NCBI GenBank assembly: GCA_959347315.1
Contig: OY365810.1
Location: 25,262,604 to 25,326,603 of the forward strand
Direction of reading: 5' to 3'
DNA length: 64,000 bases
From: Bimastos eiseni
Taxonomy: Eukaryota > Annelida > Clitellata > Crassiclitellata > Lumbricidae
The notes below the pieces were generated by a model, which saw only the letters and a program-made list of their open reading frames with translations, had not been told where the DNA came from and searched no databases. Positions within the stretch are counted from its first letter, which is position 1; each line of letters starts with the position of its first letter. Of this stretch, positions 45,226 to 56,900 are shown piece after piece. Made by a program: the position numbers and the translations under genes.

Positions 45226-46828
45226 ACCTATCAACTAAATAGCTCCTCAATTGATCCAACATAATCTCAGAAGACTTGTGCATTATGACAATTCATTAGA
45301 ATAAATTAGATCAGCTTAGAATGCATCATCCTTACGCGAGTCCCCTAACGCACGGCACCAGTTCTTCTGTGCTTGAATAATTTCACTGAATACTGAATAC
45401 GTCCTTATCACAAACCAAAAGCAGACAATGCAATCCACTAACTGCAGCAGCAGCAGGATTCCGGAATCAATGACTGAAAATCTTAGGCAGAATGAACAGC
45501 AGAGTTTCACTGGAGCACAGAAAGGACAATCATCTCACATGCAGATGCAGCAAAAGCTGTATCATCCTCATCAGTGGCAGCAGCAGCAGCAGCAGCTGGA
45601 AACTGACTGCCTTGAATGAGATAGCTAACACTGATAATGGGTTGGTGGACAAGGTGTGATTTAGATTATGAGTCTGCCAGATGATTCTATCCAGACCACT
45701 GACCCTTTGGTACACCGCCTAGTGTCATCAGGCCACCCAGAAGGAATGGCGTGGAAATGTGGTCAACATCTGGTCTAACTTGCCCAACAAACTAAGAAGA
45801 CATTCACCCTTAATAGTCCAAGACAAAGATGTGAAGGAATGCAGAAATGTCACACAACAAGCTCAACTTCTCAAATAGCTCCAGGAATAACGGACACTCA
45901 TCAACATACTAAATTTATACAATACAATACAAATTATACAATGTATTGTATACTAAATTTATCCTAAATTTGTTAATATACTAAAAGTTCAGAAACATTC
46001 AGCTTGTTATGAAACATCTCCACTTTTAACTTATTCTCTTGGACCAACTGGAGGAGGTAGACAATACATCTGTATGAAGCTCTATGACATCATTTTTTCA
46101 GACATGGCATGTGTCAGCAGGTGGTCAGTCCTTGCTCTCACCAAAGTCACTATGGCATGTATGGTCAAAGAAGGAAATATTGAGGAAATATTCCTTAGAA
46201 AATTCTTCTTTATTATTTAGAGAATTCTTCTCCCTGGCCATGATTGAACCACTCAGGTACAAGATAGCAAAATCCATACAAAACAAGTTTCTCAGTAATA
46301 AACTAACTTGCTGCATCTTTCCATAAAACTACAGACTGTGAATATCAACTTCACCAAACACTATCCACTATCAAGGCTCCAAATGCTCAGCATCTACATG
46401 TATCTGTATTTGTTGTTTACTTTGTGATAGTAGTCACTTTGATTGGTAGCTGAGTTACATTGGATAAAACATGTGTGTCCTCACAAAAGACCGATTTCTA
46501 TCTGAAGACAAAGCCAAGAACATTGTTTTAACAAAGGTAATAGAAACAGTGCCTAGCATCCAGTTCATTTTTTGAAGCATCTAAACCTGTGAATAAGCTG
46601 GCTCAGCCCTTGACTTGTAGGGGTCTTGGAGAAATCTAGGCATCAAATAACACCAGCCATTTTTCACAATCAAGCACTCTTAGTCTCTTGCCCTTAATGA
46701 GAATCAAAATTAAAGCACACTGTCAGTCTGCCAAGTGTAGATGTGCAAGCCATGTAACAATAAGGTAAGGTAATAATCACACACCTTATCCAGCAACAAT
46801 ATTCAGTGGCTTTGGCCTGGATTAAAAG

Positions 46829-47098
46829 ATATTTCAGCTGAATATGGATTCAAAGATCTTTCAGTTAAATCTTGTTTAAAAGATCTTTCAGCTGGATCTG
46901 GGTTGAAAGATGTTTCAGCTAAATCTGGATTCAAAATCTATCATCTGAATCTGGTTTGAAAGACCTTTCAGTTGAATCTGTGTTGAAATATCTTTCAGCT
47001 GAATCTGGGTTTAAAAATCTTTCAAATGAATCTGCGTTAAAGATCTGTCAGGTGAATACGGGTTCAAAGACCTTTCAGTTGGATCTGGGTTGAAAAAT
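46829..47098. repeat. 27-bp tandem repeat, ten copies
   Basis: The consensus is AAAGATCTTTCAGCTGAATC plus TGGGTTG. The ten diverged units in register imply an old array. Period 27 keeps frame, but stop codons interrupt it. Confidence 0.92.
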
Positions 47099-47399
47099 CG
47101 CTAAGCAGAATTGCAAACTCAACTACATTATTCAAACAACTGAACTGATTCTGCTTAGGGGTTACACATTTCAATGACCAACAGTCATCTAAACATGATT
47201 CACTGAAATTCAGACCCCTTAAATTCTCAATTAACTCAAACAACCTAGAAGTCTGTAACTTACCATGAAAAGTTGTCAGGTTCATGGTGAGCACAACTTA
47301 GCAGACGACTGCCTCCACGCTGCCACTTTACCTATGCTACAGCTACTGCCTGATATATATATACATGTATATATATATATATATCATCACTGAAGCCAC

Positions 47400-47451
<52 letters not shown>

Positions 47452-49930
47452 AATATATAAGAACCCAATCAGATCAACATCTTCTTTTCATGCAGGTAGA
47501 ATAAAGTAAAAAACGTTATTAGCCGATCTAATCTGAAGACTTTTAAGAAGCCATTTTGTCATGATAAGACACGTGGCATCAGTCAGAGATTGCATCCAAG
47601 TGAAAATCAGGTGTTATTTTAAAAACTATGAGACGGATTCGGATAACAGGGAGACCAGAAAGCCAAAAACAATGCGGAACAGCTTTTCATGTGCTCTACG
47701 TTTATAGACTTCAAGCTACAGTAATTCCACAACACAACAGAAGAATTATGTATACAACTCTTCTTTATATTTTGAACAATAAGATTCACTTCTAATTTAA
47801 TTCACGCGTTTTAAGGCCATCCGCATTTTTGGGATGGCGAGTTACTTCTGAGGGTCAACGAGTGCTGGCGAGACTCCGTGCTCAGCACTCGCCTTCTCCT
47901 CTGGATTTCATAAGGCAAAGCGCTGGTTTAGAAAAGGATAACACTTATCTGGCCTCTTAGCTGATCGAGTTAGTCTAATCCCGGGAGATGGATAAGAGGT
48001 GTCGGAAAAGGCTTCAGCTGGCTCCGAGAATAATGGAGGGCTTAGGTCAACTTTCGAAAACGGCTTCCTGGTAATGGCGGCTGGAACAGCCGTTTTTACA
48101 CTTGCCGAAGATTACAGTAAAAGCTTATTATTATTGCAAGGCATGATCAAATAATGGCAGAGTTACAGACTGAACAAGTGGGCTGCCAATTTGCCTTCAG
48201 CCAATAGGTCATGGGATGCAAAATCCTTGCCCTACTTGTATATGTATTAGTCTGTTGGCTGTTTAGGTTTAATGTTTGTGATAAAGAAAAAAATGGCAAT
48301 TTTCATCCAAATAGTATATTGATTCTGGGCTTAACAGATCATTTGCATGAATCACACAGAAAACAGTAATTCAATAGCAGGATAAACTTTCCAGAGCAAC
48401 AAAAAGAACTTCACGACATTGCTCAGGACTCTGTTGCAGGACCCACATTTGAAGGAATGCAGTAACCGATTGGTTAGATTGCATGCCATAGAACTCTTCT
48501 TCATTTGGTCTTTAGCTTATTCAGCAGATTGTTCCTATGCTAAATGTCGTCATTCGTCATGTTTTCCGGCTCTCTCCTTCAACTCACTGTAGCTCTCTTT
48601 CATCATCAAGACCAATAACATCATTTGCGGTTTTCCTCTCGTCTCATTCTTCTCTCAATTATAGTTCTCTGACCCAACCATTTTCTCTGCCGGCTTCTAA
48701 TCATTCTTATCAGGGATTTTTCATCCAGAGCAGCATTGCCTCACTTGTCCATTTGCATATTCCGTACAGCTGACTACCTATCTGATTACCTATTGGAAAT
48801 TGTTGCGTTATGACAACAATTTATTTGAATAAAGGAATATACAATACAATACAATACTCTCCATCCTTTGCCATTGCCACATCTAATGACATTCTGGCCC
48901 AAGCCTGATATTAACCTGTTTCAACTTGTATAACCAGCTCAGTTAATAATTAACTGATAAGTTAGTAGGTAGAGCAAACTAAATATGGCAATTCAGATTT
49001 TTAAGCTACTCACTGATGAATCTGAATTTCTGTATATGAGTCTAGCATTCAAGAACACTCCAGAGTCATCCGATATTAAGTAGCTTTGTCTATTTATGAC
49101 AACAGACCACCACCATGATGTCAGGCAGCAGGCCACATTGCACATACTCTGCCTTGCACGTGAGTAAAGGGAGCAGTACAGCTTTCAAAGAAGTCTTCAA
49201 AGAAGTGAAGGAACACACTTGCTGGAATATATTGTCATCATGGCTAAAGAGGAACTTATCAAATGAGCCCCACACTCATTCACTGATGCTGTCAGGCACA
49301 AAAGCTCACTGATGATTATCCAGTCTCTAATGGCCAAATCCAATTTGACAGATGACCAGGCAGCAATGGCAGAGGCAGTTAGAGGCCATTCACTGTCAGA
49401 AGTCCCATGGACGTCTAAGGCACCAACAGTTTAACAACAATGATACCCATATTCAACCTCAGTGACTCCATATACAGGCAGTTCTCTGGTCATTAGAATT
49501 GTCATTTCCAGAGTGCCTGGATCAGATCTCAAGCGAAGTTAATCAAAATCCTCCAATTCCTAGGGCAAGATCGCAAAAATCACAGCAAAACCATTCTAAC
49601 ATACACTAATTAAATAGTATTGGATTTCCTGCCTGACTTTGCAGATATTGATACATGCACATCCAACCTTTCGCAGACAAAAAATGCACAATATTTCACA
49701 TAAATAATACACAGTAATGCACAGAAAATAAGACACCAGTGTGCAACCTTTCACATGAACTGAAAACACAAATACCGAACTTGTCATAGAAAAATGCATG
49801 AATGCACAACCATTACAAGAAATAAACTTACTTCTAATTTCTTCTCTTATAAGATTTAACTGAGATATACTGACATGTATTCACTATTAACATAAAGCAC
49901 TTTGGATTAATGTTTTAAAATTTATGCTTT

Positions 49931-50124
49931 TTAATTTCTAATTATAATTTTTTAACACACGTTACATTTGTTCAATGATTGAACAAATGTAACGTGTTTT
50001 TAAAAATTATAATTAGAAATTAACTGAGTGGGCAGTGCCATTACATAAATGAACGAAGACAGGATTGATTGAACTTCAATCAATCATGTCTTTATTCATT
50101 GATGTAATGGCACTGCCCACTCAG
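49931..50124. repeat. Two abutting palindromes
   Basis: Palindrome A (49931-50023) runs from TTAATTTCTAATTATAATTT to AAATTATAATTAGAAATTAA. Palindrome B (50024-50124) runs from CTGAGTGGGCAGTGCCATTA to TAATGGCACTGCCCACTCAG. They touch with no spacer, and each folds into a long hairpin. Confidence 0.93.
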
Positions 50125-50899
50125 TTCAGTCAGTGAGTGGTTCAGTCATTCAGTCAGTCAGTCAGTCATACCATCAGCCAAAGAGCCAGTCAGTCAGCCA
50201 CAAATCTAGATCCCATTAACTCATTTACAACTCAACAATGAGAAAAGTGCTCACTCATTCACAAACTGATATATTCCTGAATGGTCTAATAAGCCAGCTA
50301 TCCATTCACATCCTAACCTCTGGCCTGCCTTGATTAATGCCAAACGCCATTAGTGATATTCCTCTTGGGCAGACCGAAGAACCAGTGGCCCCAATCTGAC
50401 ACCAGACGACCGAGCAAGCAATACAATTACCCGTAGACGCATTCGGCACACTGATTATCTTGTGAGATATGCGCGTCAAATTACCCTTAATTACAAAAGG
50501 CAGGAGAGACAACTTCTAAATCATGCCACAACAACAACAATCCTACCTTAACGCATATTCTTAGCGAGGTATTCACCAGTGACTCGTATGCAATTAAATT
50601 CCATCAAGGTTTATATTATTGTTCATCATAATTTCAAGTAATAGACTAATAGGTCATTGCGCTCTCTGTACGAATCCATCATAGATTACGGATCGAATGA
50701 TTCCTCTAATTCTGGAGAACAGCAAAGTATCGAGCGGATTTGCACGGTTTTTTCCTCGCGAGGCTATTGATCAGGTACAAATATATTTCATACAAATTGA
50801 GTCCAATTGATCGACAGAAGTTCAAAGAACTCCGCGCGCACAATCCAAGATCTGACAATGTCGTAATTTCTGGTTTTCTGTAGCTAGTCGATGGACTTC

Positions 50900-51300
50900 C
50901 TGCTGAATCCAAATCCAAGAGATTCAACTATCGACCGTAAATCTAGATCTGATCGGAATTCACGATACGTTCGTTCTGTCTGTTCCGAGCGGAACGTCTG
51001 TTCTGAGTTTCAGCTCGGTCTGCGGAATCTGTTCAGCCGGAAAGAGCTGGCCTCTGGCGACGGATATAAATACTATGACCGATGAACAGACGTGCTCAAT
51101 GGACGACGGATTGCGGCGGACGCCAGCGGACAGATGACGCTGCCGACGCATCGTCTGCTGCAAAATGGCGAAGGTGGAGAAGAGCAACGACGAGAGAACG
51201 ACGATAGGAAGAAAAGAAAGCGACTTCATGCAGAAAAAGGTTGACGGATGCACAGACGAAATGACGGACGCCTCACTGACTGGCAGGCAAAAGATGGCGA
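50900..51300. promoter_or_regulatory. CpG-dense stretch, candidate DDR promoter region
   Basis: CpG is frequent here (for example GGCGGACGCC, TGCCGACGCATCG), unlike the surrounding AT-rich DNA. A TATA-like TATAAATA/TATTTATA sits near 51063 and could serve either strand. It is 8.5 kb upstream of the DDR start codon on the minus strand. The link to DDR is inference: a noncoding first exon has not been demonstrated. Small open frames here match no family I know. Confidence 0.3.
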
Positions 51301-52299
51301 CTGTAGTAGGCTACAGCAGAGAGCTGCGCAATGAAAAGCACAGGTGCCGAACAGAATCGTAGGCTTATCAAAGAAATTGCTCTGATACCGCAAATGACCA
51401 AGAACGCTAACGTAAGACGGAGACCAATCCCAAAACCGTTCCTTTAAGGCCAAGACCAAGACCGACGCATTCGAGACCAAGACCAAAACCCAAACCGCAG
51501 TTTTCTGGTCTCGAGACCAAGACCGCGGTCTCGAGACCACATCTCTGCTATAGGGTGGTCTGGGTGGATGCTGTTATTGCTTAGGGCCCGTAAAGATAAA
51601 TAAGTTAACTCAAAAAATTGATCCAATTCCGATGAGTTCTTCTTTTGGGGGTTGGGGCGCTTTCATTACGCTCCTTCATGCCTTCGACGTTTGTAACATG
51701 AGCGCCACCCAGGAAATGTTCTGGTTGCGCCTCTGAGCGATGTATATAAATATATATAATGTATATATTTAAAAGTGCTTATAGAATCTAGTCATCATGA
51801 CATCATGAAAGCAACGACAGACCCACAGAGGCCTATAGAATAATGTATAGCTTACAATAGGCCAACGCGACTGGAGGAGGCATGTCAGACACTTTTTCCA
51901 ACATAACTGACTTCTCCTGTGCCTTACTCTTCTCCTGCCCGCTTACTTGGAATCATCGTCGTATACTATAGGCCTATACCCTTCCGACCACATCATCCAG
52001 CCATATATCGTACCTGCTGTGTGCATAGGTCTATCCGTGACCGTTGTCGCTCGCGCCCAATACTTGATTACAAAACCTCGTGTACAGATTGATTTTGCTA
52101 TTTATTTCTACTATGGGACCAGAAGTCTCCTACGTTTAGGCAAATTGATCTAGTGACATAAAGTATGCATGTAGTATATATATAAACATATATATATATA
52201 TGTACATAATATAATATAATACAATTCTCTCTGTCTAGGCCTATCCGTCTGTCTGTCTGTCCGTCCGTCCGTCCGTCTGTCTGTCTGTCCTTTGTCCTT
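51301..52299. other. Repeat-rich spacer
   Basis: A block dense in AAGACCAAGACC and GGTCTCGAGACC lies at 51430-51545, followed by TA tracts at 51740-51760 and 52180-52210. No gene signal is visible. Confidence 0.65.
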
Positions 52300-52450
52300 G
52301 TCCGCCGATGCTCTTGCACAGTTTTAGAGCTATTCACTCGAAACCTTCACTGATGGCTCGGGGAACACCTGATACACGCAGTAGAGGGGTTCCTGAATCC
52401 CGCACAGGCCGTCTTCCGCGTATCCAGGGCCAAAAACCTGTTTCAGGACC
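52300..52450 (+). repeat. Dispersed repeat, copy A
   Basis: It contains CTATTCACTCGAAACCTTC, GGGGAACACCTG, AGTAGAGGGGTT and CCAGGGCCAAAAACCTGT, shared in the same order with copy B. It is preceded by a GTCC/GTCT microsatellite and followed by a C homopolymer. Confidence 0.85.
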
Positions 52451-52689
52451 CCCCCCCCCCCACCCCCAAGGAAAGTTTCCTTTTCAGTAGCCATGAGCGA
52501 CACACTTTGGTCCCCGACCTACGAATGCTGTACATGTGCACGTGATTTCTCTCTGCCACACCTATTTCTTTTACGAATGGACGGTTTGGGAGATACATGT
52601 AGCAGGTCTAGAGCTGGCAATCGCTTGCACAGTGTACTTTGTACGCATCAGTGCCTATATACACAATTCCGTGTATCAGTTATTCACTC

Positions 52690-52820
52690 GAAAGAACTTT
52701 CGTGGGACAAAAAGCGAGTTCGTGGGAATGCAGAGGGGTTCGGGCTATCAGAGGAAGAAAAGGGGTTAGGACCGCTAGGATGACGAAGAGGGTTAGGAAG
52801 GGGAACGCAGGATTGTTGAG

Positions 52821-52852
<32 letters not shown>

Positions 52853-53271
52853 GGAGGAGGAAGTCGTAAGGAAGGATTATCGAGTAGGGGAAAGGAGAAT
52901 GAGTGTGACGATGAGTGCATGATGAAGTGGAGAAGAGGGTGAGTAGGATTGGGTGGGATGAGGAAGCGATTAGGAAAAAGTGAGAAGTAGGAGGAACGTG
53001 TTTATTGGTTCTTGAGAGCTTTCGTGGGACAAAAAGTGAGCTGGTGGGAATGCGGAGGGTTCGGGCTATCAGAGGAAGAAGAGGGGTTAGGCTGATGAAG
53101 AAGGCTAGGAAAGGGAACGCAGGATTGTTGAGGAGAAAGAGGATAGAAGTCGTAGGGAAAGATTATAGAGTAGGAAAAGAAGTGTGACGGTGAGTGCACG
53201 ATGAAGTGTAGAAGAGGGTGAGGAGTGTGAAAAGGAGGATGGGGTAGGAGGAGGAAGCGGTTAGGATAGGG
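52690..53271. repeat. Purine-rich tandem duplication (about 323-bp period)
   Basis: TCGTGGGACAAAAAG.GAG, GGGCTATCAGAGGAAGAA and GGAACGCAGGATTGTTGAGG recur about 323 bp apart (near 52701 and 53024). A GAGGAG run lies in the first unit. The hAT transposon interrupts the second unit, which continues after 55708. Open frames here reflect the purine bias. Confidence 0.82.
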
Positions 53272-53279
53272 TGAGAAGC

Positions 53280-55699
53280 AGAGTTCGACCGTACGTACGG
53301 AACGTACGCTATTTTTTCTGCTGAAATGCGTACCGTACGCGTACGCTATTTTTGGCTAAATTAATAAATAGCGTACGCTAATTTTTCTGCATTACGTGTT
53401 AGTCGAAATATTTTTTTTATTATAGAATTAACAAAGAATTAAAAAAATTAAAAATTAAAGAATGGAAAACGTTTTAAAACAATTCCGTGAACAACTGTGT
53501 ATTTTTATTCCAATTTTCTAACAATAAACTACGGTCATAAATTGATTAAATTCCAGCAGTGAGTTTTGAATTTTATAAAAAAATTCATATTTATCACTTT
53601 AATATCAACAGTATTGTAAAGAATGAATGTATGAAGTTGCAAAACTGTATCTAAATTCTAATCATCTGGAGAATCTGAGTAATCTGACACTTCTTGTACT
53701 GAGTCTTCTGACGTATCACTGATATCATCATTCGGCTCATTCCATTTCACGTTCTCTTCAACATAATCCACTTCTTCCCCTTTGTCCATTAAACGTGTGT
53801 TGGCATGGATATAGGCCATCTTCTCAATGGTCTCCGGATTCAGTCGAGCCCTCCTTTTATTCTAGAAGAAACCAAATAAGCTCCAGTTCCTTTCAGCAGC
53901 ACTCGAAGTTGCGGTTTGGCTTAATACGCGTATAGCAAATCTCTGGAGCTCCGGTACACCCGATCCAAAACTGTGCCACCATTGATGTGCTGGCATACTA
54001 CTTGCTGCAGCTTTTGCTACTAGGCGTGCAAATATTCTCTGACTTGATCTAAACTTATTTAGTTGGTTTGTTATAATGACTTTTTTCTCCTCCACTTCAG
54101 GACGCAATAGTTCTACTAGTTGACAGAATTTTTGGAAACTTTTTTGCAATTATCTGCCATGCTGCTTTACAATTAGCTGCACCGTCTGTGATAACTTGAA
54201 GAATCAACTCGGGTCCAATTTTTTCTATTGATGACATGATTACTTTGGCAATGTAGCCAGAATCCTTTGTGCTACCAGTCGTATCAATACTTTCTATAAA
54301 TGTTGACCCAGATGAGGTCACCAACAAAATGTTCAATAATGGCTTCTGTTGTGCATCAGACCAACCATCACTTACAATAGTACCCATCTTGAGATTTAAA
54401 TCAGTAAAAATAGACGTTTGGACTCGATTTTGTACTTTAGCATATTCTTTGTCAAGCAATGTTGTTTTTATAGGATGATCAGATGGTGGCTTGTATGCTG
54501 GTCCATATTTTCCGATTTGTGAGCACATCTCCCTAAAGTGTTTGTTGTTGACAACATTGAAACTAATACCTGTGCTATATATCATTCTTGCAATAGATTC
54601 ATCCACTTCAGCTTTCTCAACATTTTTAAACATATTGGTTAGTTTCGGTTGCTTGACGGACGATGAGGACAACGATGTGGATGTAACCGCTTTATCTAGA
54701 TCTCGTTTTCTTGCGTTTTCTTGTTTTTCAGATTGTTTAACAGCATCTGCTGCTTTGAAGCGTTCCAGAATTTCAACTGGCACCTTGTCACATTTGGCTA
54801 CGCCTGTTGCAGTTTCAATATCCATGTGTGCTCGGATACGATTACCACCCACCCAAAATACTTTCGAACATTATATGCATTTCACTTGAAAGTTATTGGC
54901 GGTCTCTGAAAGAACAATGACGTGATCCCACTCTTTTCCTTTCATGTGGGGCATTTTTTATTTTCTGCAATGTAAACAATCTTAAATAGAGAAAATCAAT
55001 AAAATAAAATTCTTTTAGATGCTTATTAAGTTTTTAATTATAACACAAATCAAATAAAAAATATTTATAAATTACAAAAATTACATTAAATTATGATTAC
55101 CACTTAAAATGATATACTATTATTATTATACATGATAAGATTGCATGATGCATCCGCGGAAGTTAAAACAACGACACCAAACTTCAACACTGCAGACACG
55201 AAACATAAATTGCCGCAACTCCGCTAATTTTCAAGTGCCTTAACACATTGACTGCGGCCAACATCGTGTATTATTCCTCTACAAGGCGCAGCCTGCACTC
55301 GCCATGTGCGTTATTGCCACGCGGCCATACTAACCCATGCAAAAAACTATGAATCCGTCAGCCTGTTTTATTTCTGTTGATAAAATAATCAAATTATACA
55401 AAATAAAACCAAAGTAATAATTTACCTCTTCGCTGAAACTGAACTTCAAATAAAAACTCTAAAGTGACGTAATAAAGACGAGAAAAAAACGAACGACGAG
55501 AAAATGACGAGAAAAAAATGTGACGTCACGAGAAGCAACTAATATTAAAGGCTGCTCATACGTATGGAATACGAACGTACCGTACGCGTACGCTATTATT
55601 TTTAGTAAATTACGTACCGTACGCGTACGCTATTATTTTTAGTAAATTACGTACCGTACGCGTACGCTATCTTCTGCCCTAACGTACGGTCGAACTTTG
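53280..55699 (-). mobile_element. hAT DNA transposon with degenerate transposase
   Basis: This 2420-bp element has termini CAGAGTTCGACCGTACGT and CAAAGTTCGACCGTACGT and the perfect 8-bp target duplication GTGAGAAG at 53272-53279 and 55700-55707. A related local repeat at 52980-52987 shows the same GTGAGAAG uninterrupted, an apparent empty site. Both ends carry subterminal repeats of GTACCGTACGCGTACGCTAT, with three copies at 55577-55667; such repeats are typical transposase-binding arrays. The broken transposase is listed separately. Confidence 0.94.
53658..54954 (-). pseudogene. hAT transposase pseudogene (BED finger, DUF659, hAT C-terminal region)
   Basis: Read from 54954 it begins MPHMKGKEWDHVIVL. 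It then enters a BED-type zinc finger in which a TAA replaces the codon before the second Cys (KCI-stop-CSKVFW). The frame resumes with GGNRIRAHMDIETATGVAKC and a DUF659-like block (MGTIVSDGWSDAQ, ILQVITDGAANCKAAWQII). At about 54130 the frame shifts and the large central catalytic part is missing. The next frame carries the hAT dimerisation region (LQRFAIRVLSQTATSSAAER). A TAG at 53862-53864 interrupts before NKRRARLNPETIEKMAYIHA, followed by an acidic tail ending at 53658. Two nonsense codons plus a frameshift and internal deletion make it non-functional. Confidence 0.88.
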
Positions 55700-55982
55700 G
55701 TGAGAAGTAGGCGGAAGGGGAGAAAGTTGGGAAATGGTGAGTAAGAACAAATGGGAGTGAATAGAAATAAGAGAAGACGGAGAAAGAGAAGATGAATTAG
55801 AGATGAGGAGGTGGGATTCGATTGAGGAAAGGTGAATGAAACGTAATGAAGTGGTGGGAAGAGATGAGGCCAGGAATCAGAAAAAGAAGAAGGTAGGAAG
55901 GTGAGTAAGGATGAACACTAAGGAACAGGAAGACGAGGAAGAGTTGAAGATACATGTATTTCTAGATTCTGTGTGTGTGTGT

Positions 55983-56160
55983 TTGTCCGCTAATGTATTT
56001 GCACACTTTTACACCTATTCACTCGAAACCTTCGCCGTTCGTTCGGGGAACACCTGGGACACCCAGTAGAGGGGTTGGTGAAGCCCACGGCCGCCGTCTT
56101 CCTGCTCTCCAGGGCCAAAAACCTGTCTCAACCCGGGCAATGACGGACACCCCAGCTAGT
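55983..56160 (+). repeat. Dispersed repeat, copy B, with Helitron-like end
   Basis: It matches copy A in the same order and orientation. It ends CCGGGCAATGACGGACACCC, then CAGCTAGT. CTAG followed by T after a GC-rich, weakly hairpin-forming stretch resembles a Helitron 3' terminus, but the stem is poor. Confidence 0.6.
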
Positions 56161-56854
56161 TATGTATATATAGCTATATATATATAATAGGCCTACGTAT
56201 GCATATTTTATGTTCAACAATAGGACAAATAGCTTAACTTCCCTGTGATGCAATGTAATATACACCATAATGCGCAGATAATTATGATTAATTTTTATAT
56301 CTACTTGCAGTGGATATGGGAAGTGTAACACGAACATTCAAACAGCGGGGGGGGGGTCACAGCGCATATATAGGACGTATACGACAGTAGGCACATAAAA
56401 TATCTTGTCCTTTGTAAAATGATTTCAGCAATTTGTGGTACATACATGTAGTTCCTTGCATTTTCGCGTTGTATTCTGCGCCATGGTTCGGGTCTTCTTC
56501 CGTTAACAGGTGCACGGCAGGTGCGCTACAGACGACGGGGATCATGGTCTTCCACCAGATCCGTCCATGGATGGACACCCGTGATATATGGACATGTGGC
56601 CTGTGTACTGTGTAGGTCTATACGACAAAGTACGTATGCGACATTATCGGTCATTACAGACGTAAATTGAGCAGACTTGTATAAGCCAACAGTGGATACG
56701 CGATGAATTTTTGTGTTCGTTATAAGACGTGTATAGGATGTGCACATTGTGCCGTTGCATGACATGAAACAGTAGACCAATGGGTCCATATTGTAACGAT
56801 CTCTTCCGGCTGTCACGGCCATAAATAACACTAACTCTGAGGCCGGAGAAGATG

Positions 56855-56900
56855 CACGAAAGTCATGCATATATATATATATATGCATGACTTTCGTATA
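56855..56900. repeat. Short palindrome with TA loop
   Basis: ACGAAAGTCATGCA is followed by a TA run and its exact complement TGCATGACTTTCGT, then by a second TA run. It is probably a palindromic microsatellite birth site. Confidence 0.85.

Larger units (their letters stand above)
42383..50899. other. Upstream flank of DDR, repeat-rich, no gene recognised
   Basis: It holds the hAT MITE copy 2 and the 23-bp, 27-bp and foldback repeats listed separately. A phrase GCCTCG(A/G)C(A/T)TA(A/T)GAGGGC recurs at about 42745 and 44330. CAG runs lie at 45577-45597. TA tracts lie near 47350-47435. A unique GC-richer block at 47800-48130 has no recognised function. A TATACAATACAATACAATAC tail near 48838 may mark a retroposon end. 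Confidence 0.6.

Noticed and set aside
44658..45264. Long open frames in three forward frames
   Set aside because: The 23-bp minisatellite is open in every forward frame, the mark of low-complexity repeat.
50960..51253. 97-residue minus-strand open frame with a hydrophobic start
   Set aside because: It matches no family I recognise and lies in the CpG-dense block, where chance open frames are likely.
52684..53199. Pro/Ser-rich or Arg/Gly-rich open frames on both strands
   Set aside because: They come from GA-rich tandem repeats open in several frames.
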